A DNA stretch of 64,000 nucleotides. Origin: Microbacterium galbinum. GTDB taxonomy: Bacteria; Actinomycetota; Actinomycetes; Actinomycetales; Microbacteriaceae. How positions within the stretch are numbered: position 1 is the first letter of the stretch; each line of letters starts with the position of its first letter. Below, one piece after another: positions 26,519 through 35,064 of this stretch. The notes beneath the pieces are model-generated. The model ran no database searches, was not told the origin of the DNA, and was given only the letters and a program-made list of their open reading frames with translations. A program made the translations under genes and the position numbers. The stretch lies in NCBI RefSeq assembly GCF_023091225.1, contig NZ_JAHWXM010000001.1, forward strand, positions 868,001 to 932,000, in the 5' to 3' direction.

Positions 26519-27856
26519 ATGGCAGGTATCTGGGGCAGACGCAAACGCGAACAGGAAGCCCTCGCGGTCCAGGACGCAGATCTCGCACGCCGGGCGGAGC
26601 AGGCACTCGTCTCCGCCGATGAACGGATCCGATCGACATCCGACGAGCTGGCATTCGCCGAAGCCGAGCTCGGGGAGTCGCTGACCGGAGATCTGAAGAA
26701 GGCGCTCACCGCCGTCCGCACCCACCTGCGCGAAGCGTTCCAGTTGCACCAGCTCAACCACGACGAGATCCCCGACACCCCGGAGGAGTTGCGCACGCGC
26801 AACGCGCGCATCATCCAACTGTGCGACTGGGCGCAGGATCTCCTCGACGAGAAGACCACCGTCCTCGCCGAGTCGGTCGCGAAGGTGCGGCGGGCGCCCG
26901 AGGTGATCGCCAAGGTGCGGGCGGATGCCGAGACTCTCAGCGCGCGCATCCCGGCGACGACCGCCACGATCGAGCGTCTTTCCTCCCGCTACGCCCCCTC
27001 GGCGATGACGCAGATCACCGCGAGCGCGCGCGAGGCCGAGCAGCTCATCGCCTTCGCTGTGCACGGGGCATCGGTCTCGGAGCGTCGCCGCGCCGCCAAG
27101 CAGAACGAGGAGGCGAATCTCGCGCTCGAGACCGCCACCGAGGCGACCCGACGCGCCGCCACCCTGCTCGACGCCGTCGAGGATTTCGAGATCGAAGCGC
27201 TGCGCGCGGAGTCCACTCTGGCCGAGGTCATCGCCGACTCACGCGGTGACCTGATCGCCGCGCGCAACGCACCGCAGGTTCCCGCGGTCGCCGCCGCCGT
27301 CTCCGCCCTCCAGGAAGCGCTGAGCGCTCTCACCCCCTCGGGAACTCCGAACGATCCGTTCGCCGAACTCTCTCGCCTGCGCGACGCGAACACCGGCCTC
27401 GACGAGGCGATCGCGACCGCCGAGCACCGTGCCGCCAACCCGCTCCCCTCTGTCGCCCAGGTGCAGCACGCCATCGATGACGCCGACCGCCAGCTCGGAG
27501 TCGCCCGCGGCCTCATCTCCGGCCACCGCGGGTGGATCGGCGCCGACGCCCGCACGCGCCTTGCCGAATCCGAGCGGCTGCGGGTGGATCTGAACGACCT
27601 CCTGCCCGCCGAAGAAACGCGCGAGCAGGCGCTCCTCGTCGCGCGACGCGTGGCGCACCTCGCGTCCGAGGCGCTCCAGCTCGCTCAGCGCGATATCGAC
27701 TCCTCCCGCCCGCAGGATCAGGGCTGGGGCGGCGACGGCGGATGGGGCGGCGGCGGTTGGGGCGGCGGCGGCCGACGCGGAGGGGGCGGCGACATCGCCT
27801 CCGGCATCCTCGGCGGCCTCGTCATCGGCAGTCTCCTCGACGGCATCTTCGACTGA
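26519..27856 (+). CDS. Coiled-coil protein with a Gly/Trp-rich C-terminal tail, function unknown
   Basis: 445 residues. Residues 10-380 are almost wholly helical and Ala/Glu/Arg-rich with heptad-like spacing (LARRAEQALVSADERIRSTSDELAFAEAELG; NEEANLALETATEATRRAATLLDAVEDFEIEALRAESTL). The last 60 residues switch to glycine and tryptophan repeats (DQGWGGDGGWGGGG and so on), then a hydrophobic segment, IASGILGGLVIGSLLDGIF. This organisation resembles the C-terminal part of actinobacterial TPM-domain proteins, but the TPM domain itself is missing. No signal peptide was seen. The hydrophobic tail may touch the membrane. Function unknown. Confidence 0.7.
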   Translation: MAGIWGRRKREQEALAVQDADLARRAEQALVSADERIRSTSDELAFAEAELGESLTGDLKKALTAVRTHLREAFQLHQLNHDEIPDTPEELRTRNARIIQLCDWAQDLLDEKTTVLAESVAKVRRAPEVIAKVRADAETLSARIPATTATIERLSSRYAPSAMTQITASAREAEQLIAFAVHGASVSERRRAAKQNEEANLALETATEATRRAATLLDAVEDFEIEALRAESTLAEVIADSRGDLIAARNAPQVPAVAAAVSALQEALSALTPSGTPNDPFAELSRLRDANTGLDEAIATAEHRAANPLPSVAQVQHAIDDADRQLGVARGLISGHRGWIGADARTRLAESERLRVDLNDLLPAEETREQALLVARRVAHLASEALQLAQRDIDSSRPQDQGWGGDGGWGGGGWGGGGRRGGGGDIASGILGGLVIGSLLDGIFD

Positions 27857-27873
27857 CGCTCGGCATACGAGAA

Positions 27874-27908
27874 AAGCGGCCCGGTCCCCTCTCGGGGCCG
27901 GGCCGCTT
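27874..27908. terminator. Bidirectional terminator between the coiled-coil gene and hpf
   Basis: AAGCGGCCCGGTCCCC (27874-27889) and GGGGCCGGGCCGCTT (27894-27908) pair with a single bulged base around a TCTC loop. Confidence 0.85.
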
Positions 27909-27916
27909 CCGTGCTA

Positions 27917-28573
27917 TCAGGAGGCGAGAGCCTCAGCGGGCGGGGCCTGCGCGCTCAACGCGATGACACCGTAGTCCCAGCCCTTGCGGCGGTAGACCAC
28001 GCTCGGGTGATCGGTACGAGCGTCGACGAACAGGAAGAAGTCGTGTCCGACCAGTTCCATCCGGTCGACGGCCTCTTCGACCGTCATCCACTCGGCATCG
28101 AAGTTCTTCGTGCGGATGACGACGGGCGAGTAGGTCTCCTCCTCGTCGTTCTGCACCGGGATGTTGCCGGTGGCCACGGCCCGCAGGACGTCGACGGATG
28201 CCGGCTCGACATCGATCCCCTCGAGGGCGCCGCTGCCCTTCTCGAAGTGCGCGCCGCGAGGGTGCTGCCGCCCGTCGACTCGCTTCTCCTTGGCACGGCG
28301 CAACTGCTCGGCCATCTTGTCGACCGCGAGGTCGAGTGCGACGAACTTGTCGCCGTCGGTCGCCTCGGCACGGACGACCGGGCCCTTGCTCACCAGCGTG
28401 AGCTCAACGGTCTCCTCCGGCACCTGACCGTTGCGGTAGACCCGGTGGGTGACCTTCACATCCAGTCGTTGCGCGCGAGCCGCGAATGTCTGGATCCTGG
28501 CGATCTTCTCTTCGACAACGGTTCGGAAGCGATCGGTGATACCCACTCCGACGCCAACGATGCTCGTTTCCAT
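27917..28573 (-). CDS. hpf: Ribosome hibernation promoting factor, long form
   Basis: 218 residues, ATG with the strong SD CAAGGAGGC. Long HPF dimerises and joins two 70S ribosomes into inactive 100S particles in stationary phase. The N-terminal ribosome-binding domain is at 1-105 (MVGVGVGITDRF-like opening; TVVEEKIARIQTFAARAQRLDVKVTHRVYR; VALDLAVDKMAEQLRRAKEKR). A linker follows, then the C-terminal dimerisation domain at about 155-212 (VVIRTKNFDAEWMTVEEAVDRMELVGHDFFLFVDA; PSVVYRRKGWDYGVIAL). Its own -35/-10 promoter overlaps the end of comF. The hpf-comF-lpqB-mtrBA order is as in mycobacteria. Confidence 0.95.
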   Translation of the reverse strand: METSIVGVGVGITDRFRTVVEEKIARIQTFAARAQRLDVKVTHRVYRNGQVPEETVELTLVSKGPVVRAEATDGDKFVALDLAVDKMAEQLRRAKEKRVDGRQHPRGAHFEKGSGALEGIDVEPASVDVLRAVATGNIPVQNDEEETYSPVVIRTKNFDAEWMTVEEAVDRMELVGHDFFLFVDARTDHPSVVYRRKGWDYGVIALSAQAPPAEALAS

Positions 28574-28635
28574 TGCTGCCTCCTTGTCCCGGTCCTCCCG
28601 GCCAAGGGCGGACCGTGGTCGCCTTGTGACCCCCC

Positions 28636-28664
28636 ACGCTAGTCCGCTTGGGAGCGGATGTCAC
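28636..28664 (-). promoter_or_regulatory. Promoter of hpf
   Basis: On the minus strand GTGACA (28664-28659), 17 bases, TAGCGT (28641-28636). Transcription would start near 28629, giving a leader of about 55 bases with the SD. It is one of the few complete -35/-10 promoters in the window. Confidence 0.6.
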
Positions 28665-28667
28665 GGG

Positions 28668-29342
28668 TCACTTCCTCCGTGTCGTGGAAGAGTCTCCGAT
28701 GAGTCTCCCGTGACGCGGCGTGGCGGCGAGCGCGACGGCACCGACGACCTTATAGCCGGCCTCGGTGAGCGCTCGCGCGGCCTCGTCGAGCGTCGCCCCG
28801 GTGGTCACGACATCGTCCACCACCAGCACGGGAGCACCGCCGCCACGCCGACGGGCGGTCATGCTGCGCCGGACGTTCGCGGCTCGCGCCCGGGCATCGA
28901 GGCCGCGCTGATCCGCCCGACGTGCGACTGCCCGCAGCAACGAGGCCGGAGCAGCACCGGCTCTGCGCAGCAGCAGCTCCGGCACCCGATAGCCCCGTCT
29001 CCGGAAGGCCGACCCCGACGTGGGCACCGGCACGACATGACGCACGTCCGCCACCAGCGGCGCCAGCACCCCGGCGAGCGCGGCGCCGAGCGGGGCCGCG
29101 AGCAGAGTCTCGCCCTCGCCTTTCAGCCGCCGGATGCACCGTGCGGCGACACCCGTGAAATCCAGAGCCGCCCGCACCTCGAGTCCGCCCGGGGTGCGCA
29201 CCGTCCGGGGCGCGGGGCGCAGCTCGGCACGGCACCCTGCGCAGAGCACCGTCCTCCCTGCACTGCAGCCCGCACACGATGCGGCGAGGAGGAAGGCGAG
29301 CAGTTCATCCCCGAGGGATGCGAGGTTCGAGATCGCAGGCAT
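28668..29342 (-). CDS. ComF-family phosphoribosyltransferase-like protein
   Basis: 224 residues. The N-terminal zinc-ribbon-like pair of CxxC motifs (SCAGCSAG and LCAGCRAEL, residues 22-40) precedes a type I PRTase fold with the PRPP loop VLVVDDVVTTGATLDEAARAL near residues 171-191. RRLKGEGETLLAAPLGAALA and RRRGYRVPELLLR are typical ComF blocks. ComF supports DNA uptake in competent bacteria, but in Actinobacteria this copy usually sits between lpqB and hpf with no proven role. It is 99 bases after lpqB, in line with an extended mtrA operon. Confidence 0.88.
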   Translation of the reverse strand: MPAISNLASLGDELLAFLLAASCAGCSAGRTVLCAGCRAELRPAPRTVRTPGGLEVRAALDFTGVAARCIRRLKGEGETLLAAPLGAALAGVLAPLVADVRHVVPVPTSGSAFRRRGYRVPELLLRRAGAAPASLLRAVARRADQRGLDARARAANVRRSMTARRRGGGAPVLVVDDVVTTGATLDEAARALTEAGYKVVGAVALAATPRHGRLIGDSSTTRRK

Positions 29343-29441
29343 CCGTCGATCTTCACGCGCCTACGGCGGATCGTCCTCCCGGACGCCCACGTTTCGGAAC
29401 AGGACAGGGCTGTCCCACGCCGGTGCAGGAAGAGAGGGGCG

Positions 29442-31166
29442 TCACTGCCCCGCGCGCGTGGCCAGCACGCGTACGCCGGTCGCGACCTCTCGCCACGCCG
29501 ATCCTGCGTGCGCGAGGAGGGCGCCGTCTGTCGACAGCACCCGCACGCCCGATACGGTCCTGGCGCCGGAGAGCGCGGTCGCGCCTGTCGGGGCGGATTC
29601 GACCGTCGCGGTCCCGCCGACCACCTGGGTGAGCAGGTCGGGACTCGGCGAGTCCGCCAGCACCGCCAGGCGGTAGTCGCCGACCCAGACCAGTCCCTGC
29701 ACGTCGCCGTCGACACGGGTCTGCTGCTTCATCGGTCCCAGCTCGGTCGGAAGACCGCTCTCATCACGCACGACCGCGGCGACGACGACCCAGCGCTGAC
29801 TGCCCACCTCGATCACCGCGGCGATCCTCGAGCCGTCCGCCGATACCCGCATCTGCAGCACGGCCGAGGCGTCGGGCCACGCGTTCGCCACGGGATGCGA
29901 CATCCGGTCGCTGCCCCAGACGAGCACGTCGGTGGGACTCGCCGTCGGCACCGTCCAGGTGTAGCCGTACGGATCGAGCGACGGAGCGATGAGACCGCCC
30001 CGCACATCGGGTTCATCGAGTCGGCCGTCGCCGACCAGATACGCGCGTCCATCGACGAGCTGGACCGCCGCCATCCCGTCGTCCGCCGCGACGTCGATCG
30101 CGGCGATCGGCTCCGGGATGCTCAGGATCTCGTCGCTGAGTCCGTCGATCGGGGAGACCTCGTCTCCCACGATGGTGCCGAATGCGCTGTCGGTGAGCAC
30201 GAGCGGCCCGGATTCCTGCGGGGGCACGACGACGTTCACGACCCCCGCGTCGAGCGTGCGACCGTCGACCGTGAACCGCACCTGCGACACGTGCACCCCC
30301 GATGCGCGCAGGGTCTCCTGCAGTTGCGTGCGCATCCGGGCGAGCGTCTGCGTCTCGAGAGCCGCGGCCGGGCGGGTCAGGGCGACCTCCGCCACCTGAT
30401 TGGCGTTGATCGGCACGGCATCCTGCGCGAGCTGCACATCGGCGGGGAAGGCCGTCTGCACGGCGGGCTCGAGCCACGAACTCGGCGACCCGCTGATCAG
30501 AGCCTGCACCACGGTCGTCGCGATGCTCGTGCGACGCGGGAACCAGCGCACATCCGGCACGAGTCGCGACCAGGTGCGGTCGAAGTACTGGAGGGGATAC
30601 CCCTCGAACACCGTCGAGAAGCGCTCTTCATCGATGACGATGCCATCGGGCGCCTGCGAGATGCGCCACTCCCCCGCATCGGTGCGCTCCAGGGCGAACG
30701 CGAGGTTCGCCGGCCCCGCCGCCGAGGAGTACTCCCCGGAGGAGTCGACGCTCGCCACCTGGTCGAGCTGCACCTGCACGTCTGCGGCATCCGCGTCGTC
30801 GACGTCCTCGTCGAGCACCGAGGAGGATACGGCCCGGTCCGTGGCGGAGGCGTCGACGGCCACACCCGTGCTGGGGCGCCAGGACCGCTGCATGTCGGGA
30901 GTGAGGAACCGGCGGGCGATCTCCCAGTTCTCGGCCGGTGTGATCGCCGCCTCCATGAAGCCCTCGACGATCTCCCGGGGGCCCGCGCCCGGCGCGGGGC
31001 CCGAGGCGAGAGGGAGGAAGTCCGCGTCGTCGGGCGACTCGCCCAGCTCCAGGCCCACGTTCACGTCACCGGAAGTCGGCAGACCGGTGCACGCGGTGAG
31101 CAGCACCAGGCTCGCTGCGGCGAGCGCGATGCCCCGCAGGAGGTTCCTCATCCGTGCAGTACTCAC
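29442..31166 (-). CDS. lpqB: LpqB, lipoprotein partner of the MtrAB system
   Basis: 574 residues. A lipoprotein signal peptide with lipobox LTAC places the lipidated cysteine at residue 26. The GerMN-like domain (about 180-300: TTVVQALISGSPSSWLEPAVQTAFP; VRFTVDGRTLDAG) and a C-terminal beta-propeller-like domain (VSADGSRIAAVIEVGSQRWVVVAAVVR) follow. LpqB binds the extracytoplasmic part of MtrB and tunes MtrA phosphorylation in mycobacteria. The ATG overlaps the mtrB stop (4 bases). A second ATG at residue 6 is an equally possible start. It sits on the outer face of the membrane. Confidence 0.93.
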   Translation of the reverse strand: MSTARMRNLLRGIALAAASLVLLTACTGLPTSGDVNVGLELGESPDDADFLPLASGPAPGAGPREIVEGFMEAAITPAENWEIARRFLTPDMQRSWRPSTGVAVDASATDRAVSSSVLDEDVDDADAADVQVQLDQVASVDSSGEYSSAAGPANLAFALERTDAGEWRISQAPDGIVIDEERFSTVFEGYPLQYFDRTWSRLVPDVRWFPRRTSIATTVVQALISGSPSSWLEPAVQTAFPADVQLAQDAVPINANQVAEVALTRPAAALETQTLARMRTQLQETLRASGVHVSQVRFTVDGRTLDAGVVNVVVPPQESGPLVLTDSAFGTIVGDEVSPIDGLSDEILSIPEPIAAIDVAADDGMAAVQLVDGRAYLVGDGRLDEPDVRGGLIAPSLDPYGYTWTVPTASPTDVLVWGSDRMSHPVANAWPDASAVLQMRVSADGSRIAAVIEVGSQRWVVVAAVVRDESGLPTELGPMKQQTRVDGDVQGLVWVGDYRLAVLADSPSPDLLTQVVGGTATVESAPTGATALSGARTVSGVRVLSTDGALLAHAGSAWREVATGVRVLATRAGQ

Positions 31167-32845
31167 GGGGCCTCACCCCCGTCGAGCATCTCGCGTCGCA
31201 CGTCCGTGAGCGAGAGAGGCTGCGTGGCATCGCCGAGTTCGGCGAGGGAGTCCTGGGGTTCGACGGAAACAGGGCTCGGCCCGTCGAGCGTCGTGCCGTG
31301 GCGAGGAAGGGTGAGCACGAAGTTGGTGCCGGCGCCGAGCTCCGACCACACCGACAGGGTGCCCCCGTGGAGCGTGGCATCGCCGAGCGCGATCGACAGC
31401 CCGAGTCCGGTGCCCCCGATGGTGCGCTGACGCGACGGATCGGCGCGCCAGAACCGGTCGAACACGCGTTCGGCATCGGTCGGGTCCATCCCCAACCCGA
31501 AGTCGCGCACCCCGGCGGCGACCGCGTGCTGGTTGCTGTCGACGGTGACGACGATAGGACGCCCCTCGCCGTGTTCGATCGCGTTGCCGATGAGGTTGCG
31601 GAGCACGCGGCGCACCCGACGCGGATCCATGTCGACCGGGGAATATCCCCCCGGAGCGACGAGCCGCAGCTCCGTGCCGTGACCGTCGGCGAGAGGACGC
31701 ATCTGCTCGATGACGTCCTCGGCGACGTGCGCGAGACTCGTCGCCTCCAGCTCGAGCTGCACCGACCCTGCGTCGTATCGGCTGATCTCGAGGAGGTCCG
31801 ACAGCAATGTCTCGAAGCGCTGCACCTGGGCGTGCATGAGCTCGGCCGCCCGCGCCGTGACCGGGTCGAAGTCCGCACGCTGGTCGTTGAGCATGTCGGC
31901 GGCGAGACGGATCGTCGTTAGCGGCGTGCGAAGCTCGTGCGAGACGTCGGACACGAACCGCTGCTGCACCATCGACAGCTCCCCGAGCTCCTTGATCTGC
32001 GCCTCGATGCTGTCGGCCATGGCATTGAACGAGCGGCCCAGCGTCGCGAGTTCGTCCTCACCGTGCACTTCCAGGCGCACGGCCAGATCGCCCGAGGCGA
32101 GTCGCGCACTCGTCTCCGCCGCCTGGATGATCGGCGTCGAGACCGTGCGCAGGACGATCCACGAGATGGCCGCGACGATCGCGACCAGACCGATCCCCGC
32201 GATCCAGAGCGTCCGCTGCACGAACACGAGGGTCTGATCGGCATCCGAGAGGTCGTATGCGAAATAGATCTCGAAGGGGCCCGCCTCGGGTACGACGACC
32301 TGCTGCCCGACGATGATGCCCGGCACCTCTCCCCCGCCTTCGACGGGGAGGGCGACCGACTGCCAGGCCTGGCGGTCGTCGAATTCCACGACGCGTGCGC
32401 GGAGGCCGTCGCTGAGCAGGCTCGCGCTGAGTCCGGCCGTGAAGCCGTTGAGGCGGACGCCGTTCGCATCGGCGTCGATCCGGATGCCGGTGAGCTGATC
32501 GGCGTTCGAGTTCTGCGCGAATCCGGCCTGGATCGTGTTCCACAGGTCGGCGAGGGCTGCCGGGTCGTCTCCGACCTCGGCGACGTCGAGCGTGCTCTGG
32601 GCGACGTCGACCGCGCGTCGGGCGTCTTCGAGCGCTTGGTTCTTGCGCGAGACGAAGAGGTCGTTCTGGATCACGAGCGCCATGGTGACGCAGGTGATGA
32701 GGATCGCGAGGGAGGTCGCGAGCAGGGTCACCGCAAGGGTGCGGAACCGCAGCGATCTGCGCCACAGGGATCCCAGAACCGTCGGCCAGCCGCGCCAATC
32801 GCGCAGGACGGCGACCGCCGTGGTGGTGGCTGTCGTCACGGCCAT
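31163..32845 (-). CDS. mtrB: MtrB sensor histidine kinase
   Basis: 560 residues. Membrane kinase of the essential MtrAB cell-wall/cell-division system. TM1 lies at about 38-60 (LAVTLLATSLAILITCVTMAL). An extracytoplasmic sensor region of about 170 residues leads to TM2 near 235 (GIGLVAIVAAISWIVLRTV). HAMP follows (SARLASGDLAVRLEVHGEDELATLGRSFNAMADSI). HisKA has the H-box FVSDVSHELRTPLTTIRLAADML (His near 304), and HATPase_c has RNLIGNAIEHG, DFGLGMDP and GGTGLGLSIA. The Ala/Pro-rich, acidic C-terminal tail is ordinary. It begins 7 bases after the mtrA stop and overlaps lpqB. Confidence 0.95.
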   Translation of the reverse strand: MAVTTATTTAVAVLRDWRGWPTVLGSLWRRSLRFRTLAVTLLATSLAILITCVTMALVIQNDLFVSRKNQALEDARRAVDVAQSTLDVAEVGDDPAALADLWNTIQAGFAQNSNADQLTGIRIDADANGVRLNGFTAGLSASLLSDGLRARVVEFDDRQAWQSVALPVEGGGEVPGIIVGQQVVVPEAGPFEIYFAYDLSDADQTLVFVQRTLWIAGIGLVAIVAAISWIVLRTVSTPIIQAAETSARLASGDLAVRLEVHGEDELATLGRSFNAMADSIEAQIKELGELSMVQQRFVSDVSHELRTPLTTIRLAADMLNDQRADFDPVTARAAELMHAQVQRFETLLSDLLEISRYDAGSVQLELEATSLAHVAEDVIEQMRPLADGHGTELRLVAPGGYSPVDMDPRRVRRVLRNLIGNAIEHGEGRPIVVTVDSNQHAVAAGVRDFGLGMDPTDAERVFDRFWRADPSRQRTIGGTGLGLSIALGDATLHGGTLSVWSELGAGTNFVLTLPRHGTTLDGPSPVSVEPQDSLAELGDATQPLSLTDVRREMLDGGEAP

Positions 32846-32852
32846 GGGCGTG

Positions 32853-33533
32853 TCAGACAGCGCTCCCGGCGCGATAGCCGACTCCGCGGACCGTCATCAC
32901 GATCCGCGGGTTGTCGGGATCGAGTTCGACCTTCGCGCGCAGTCGCTGCACGTGCACGTTCACGAGACGCGTGTCGGCCTTGTAGTGGTAGCCCCAGACC
33001 TGCTCGAGCAGCATCTCGCGGGAGAACACCTGCTGCGGCTTGGAGGCGAGAGCGACGAGCAGCTGGAACTCGAGAGGGGTGAGGGCGATCGGGTCCGTGC
33101 CGCGGCGCACCTCGTGCGCATCGACGTCGACGGTCAGATCGCCGACGCGGAGCTGCTCGCTGGTCGTCTGCGGCACGGGACGGAGCCGCGTGCGGATGCG
33201 GGCGACCAATTCCTTCGGGTTGAACGGCTTGACCATGTAGTCGTCTGCGCCCACCTCGAGACCCCGAACGACGTCAGCGGTGTCCGTGCGAGCCGTGAGC
33301 ATGATGACGGGCACACCGGACTCGGCGCGGATGCGCGTGCAGATCTCGATCCCATCCATGCCGGGGAGCATCAGATCGAGGAGGACGAGGTCCGGGCGCT
33401 GTGCGCGCCACTCCTCGACGGCACGTGCTCCGTCGGCGCAGAACACGGGCTCGAATCCTTCGGTGCGCAGCACGATGCCGATCATCTCGGCGAGCGCGGT
33501 GTCGTCATCGACCACAAGGATGCGTGAGGTCAT
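32853..33533 (-). CDS. mtrA: MtrA response regulator
   Basis: 226 residues from the ATG at 33533, the canonical start MTSRILVVDDD. The receiver domain has the acidic pocket VVDDD, phospho-acceptor Asp53 in LLDLMLPGMDG, Thr/Ser near 80 (MLTART) and Lys in MVKPFNPKELVARI. The OmpR/PhoB winged helix occupies about 130-222 (RRGTDPIALTPLEFQLLVALAS; QVFSREMLLEQVWGY; TRLVNVHVQRLRAKVE; IVMTVRGVGYRAG). MtrA controls cell-wall hydrolases, dnaA and osmoprotection genes in relatives. A TAAGGT box 7 bases before the ATG suggests a leaderless transcript heading mtrA-mtrB-lpqB. Confidence 0.96.
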   Translation of the reverse strand: MTSRILVVDDDTALAEMIGIVLRTEGFEPVFCADGARAVEEWRAQRPDLVLLDLMLPGMDGIEICTRIRAESGVPVIMLTARTDTADVVRGLEVGADDYMVKPFNPKELVARIRTRLRPVPQTTSEQLRVGDLTVDVDAHEVRRGTDPIALTPLEFQLLVALASKPQQVFSREMLLEQVWGYHYKADTRLVNVHVQRLRAKVELDPDNPRIVMTVRGVGYRAGSAV

Positions 33534-33540
33534 AACTGTT

Positions 33541-33546
33541 ACCTTA
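33541..33546 (-). promoter_or_regulatory. -10 element of mtrA (leaderless)
   Basis: TAAGGT on the minus strand, AACAGTT (7 bases), then the ATG. The 97-base gap to the divergent membrane-protein gene also holds two copies of TATGGCAC (near 33546 and 33593) of unknown meaning. Confidence 0.45.
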
Positions 33547-33630
33547 TGGCACTCGGTCTCACGTTCCCCAGGTCTGCGCGCCAACACCGGGGATATGGCA
33601 CGATGGAGGCGCACGACGGAGGGAAGTGCT

Positions 33631-35064
33631 GTGAGCGCCCAGACCTGGACCCCTGCCCGGAAGAAGGGCATCATCCCCCTGCATCCGATGACGTTCGGAA
33701 TGCTGCTCGGGAAGGCGTTCGCCGCGCTGCGGCACAACCCCAAGGTTCTGTTCGGCTTCGCCGTCATCCTCCAGCTCGCCGTCCTCATCCTCGCGGCGCT
33801 CGCGATTGGGCTCGTCCTCTTCACGACCTTCTCCCGACTCGAGACCGTGTCGACCGCGAGCCCTGACTTCGAGGCGATCGCTGCCGGAACCATCGCGATC
33901 AACATCATCGCCGGCATCCTGGTCGGTCTCGCTTCGGTCGCCGTCACCGCGATCATGCAGGGCGTGATCGCCGCCGACGTCAGCTACGCCACGATCGGCA
34001 AGAAGGCCACGCTGCGAATGCTGTGGCGCCGGATGACTCCGGCCTTCTGGCGTCTCGTCGCATACTCCGCGCTCGTCGTCGTCGCCGTATTCGGCCTCAT
34101 CATCGTGGTCGCGCTCATCCTGTTCGGGATCATCGCCGGTGGCATCGCGGGCGGGATGGGAGCCTCCCCCGAGACGGTCGGCCTCATCGTGCTGGTCGTG
34201 GTCGTCTTCTTCCTCGCCTGCATCCCCCTCTACGTCTGGCTCAGCACCAAGCTGATGCTCGTGCCCTCGATCCTGGTGTTCGAGCGCGCGCGGCTCAAGG
34301 ACGCGATCGTGCGCTCGTGGCGGCTGATCCGCGGCCGTTTCTGGGTCGCCTTCGGTGTGAGCTTCCTCATCAGTTTCATCATGGGCATCGCGATGAACGT
34401 GGTGGCCGTGCCCGCGCAGCTGTTCGCCCAGATGTTCGGCACGGTGCTCGTGCCCACCGGCGACCCCGAGCCCAGCGCGATCATCGGCATGATCCTCCTG
34501 CTCCTCGCACCGCAGATCCTCACCCTCGTGCTCCAGGCGATCACTCTGGTCGTGCAGAGCACGAGCGCGGCTCTCATCTACCTCGACTCCCGTATGCGGT
34601 ACGAGGGGCTCGACCAGACTCTCGTCTCCTACGTGGAGCGCAGCGACATGGGGTGGACGGAGGAGCAGCTCGGGGACCCCTACGCGGTCGACCCGGCGCG
34701 GGCCGTCTCGAGCGCACCCCCGCCCAAGGCCGTCCCCGACTACGTCCTCCTCTCGCAGTCGTACGCCTACCCGGCACCCACGGGTGCGCCGCAACAGCCC
34801 GGGTATCCCGGACCGTACGGATACGCGCAGCAGCCGCCGGGCCAGCCCTCCTCCCCGCCGCAGCCCCCGCAGTACGGGTACGCGCCCGCACCGCAGGCCT
34901 ACGGCGCCCCGCCCACTCCCCCCGTGTACACCGCACCGCCCGCACCCCCGGCGTACAGCGCACCGCCCGCTCCCGCGACACCACCCGCGGCGGCACCGCC
35001 CGCACCGGCACCGCCCGCAGCGGCACCGTGGACCGCTCCGGGCGACGGTGACCCCCGGGCATGA
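33631..35064 (+). CDS. Multi-pass membrane protein with a Pro/Tyr/Ala-rich tail, first gene of the MoxR operon
   Basis: 477 residues from the GTG with GGAGGGAAG upstream. Residues 1-330 hold six or more hydrophobic segments (LFGFAVILQLAVLILAALAIGLVLFT; AINIIAGILVGLASVAVTAIMQGVI; LVVVAVFGLIIVVALILFGIIAGG; LIVLVVVVFFLACIPLYVWL; the segment before PAQLFAQM; IIGMILLLLAPQILTLVLQ). It resembles the DUF7544/glycerophosphodiester-phosphodiesterase-like membrane domain group. After SYVERSDMGWTEEQLGDPYA the last 115 residues are low-complexity PQ/PY/AP repeats, cytoplasmic by topology, which could bind WW/SH3-like or GYF-type partners. Function unknown. Its stop overlaps the next ATG. Confidence 0.8.
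   Translation: MSAQTWTPARKKGIIPLHPMTFGMLLGKAFAALRHNPKVLFGFAVILQLAVLILAALAIGLVLFTTFSRLETVSTASPDFEAIAAGTIAINIIAGILVGLASVAVTAIMQGVIAADVSYATIGKKATLRMLWRRMTPAFWRLVAYSALVVVAVFGLIIVVALILFGIIAGGIAGGMGASPETVGLIVLVVVVFFLACIPLYVWLSTKLMLVPSILVFERARLKDAIVRSWRLIRGRFWVAFGVSFLISFIMGIAMNVVAVPAQLFAQMFGTVLVPTGDPEPSAIIGMILLLLAPQILTLVLQAITLVVQSTSAALIYLDSRMRYEGLDQTLVSYVERSDMGWTEEQLGDPYAVDPARAVSSAPPPKAVPDYVLLSQSYAYPAPTGAPQQPGYPGPYGYAQQPPGQPSSPPQPPQYGYAPAPQAYGAPPTPPVYTAPPAPPAYSAPPAPATPPAAAPPAPAPPAAAPWTAPGDGDPRA

Noticed and set aside
28449..31430. Nearly 1000-codon frame antisense to comF and lpqB
   Set aside because: A high-GC shadow. The minus strand shows a signal peptide and lipobox and the PRPP loop of real genes.
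33540..33600. An ECF-type -35 (GGGAAC) upstream of mtrA as a SigH promoter
   Set aside because: No GTT occurs at the required distance. The TAAGGT -10 next to the ATG is a simpler explanation.
34784..35036. Repeated CCGCCCGC/GCACCGCC units as a possible repeat array
   Set aside because: They lie in frame and encode the Pro/Ala-rich tail of the membrane protein; there is no spacer structure.
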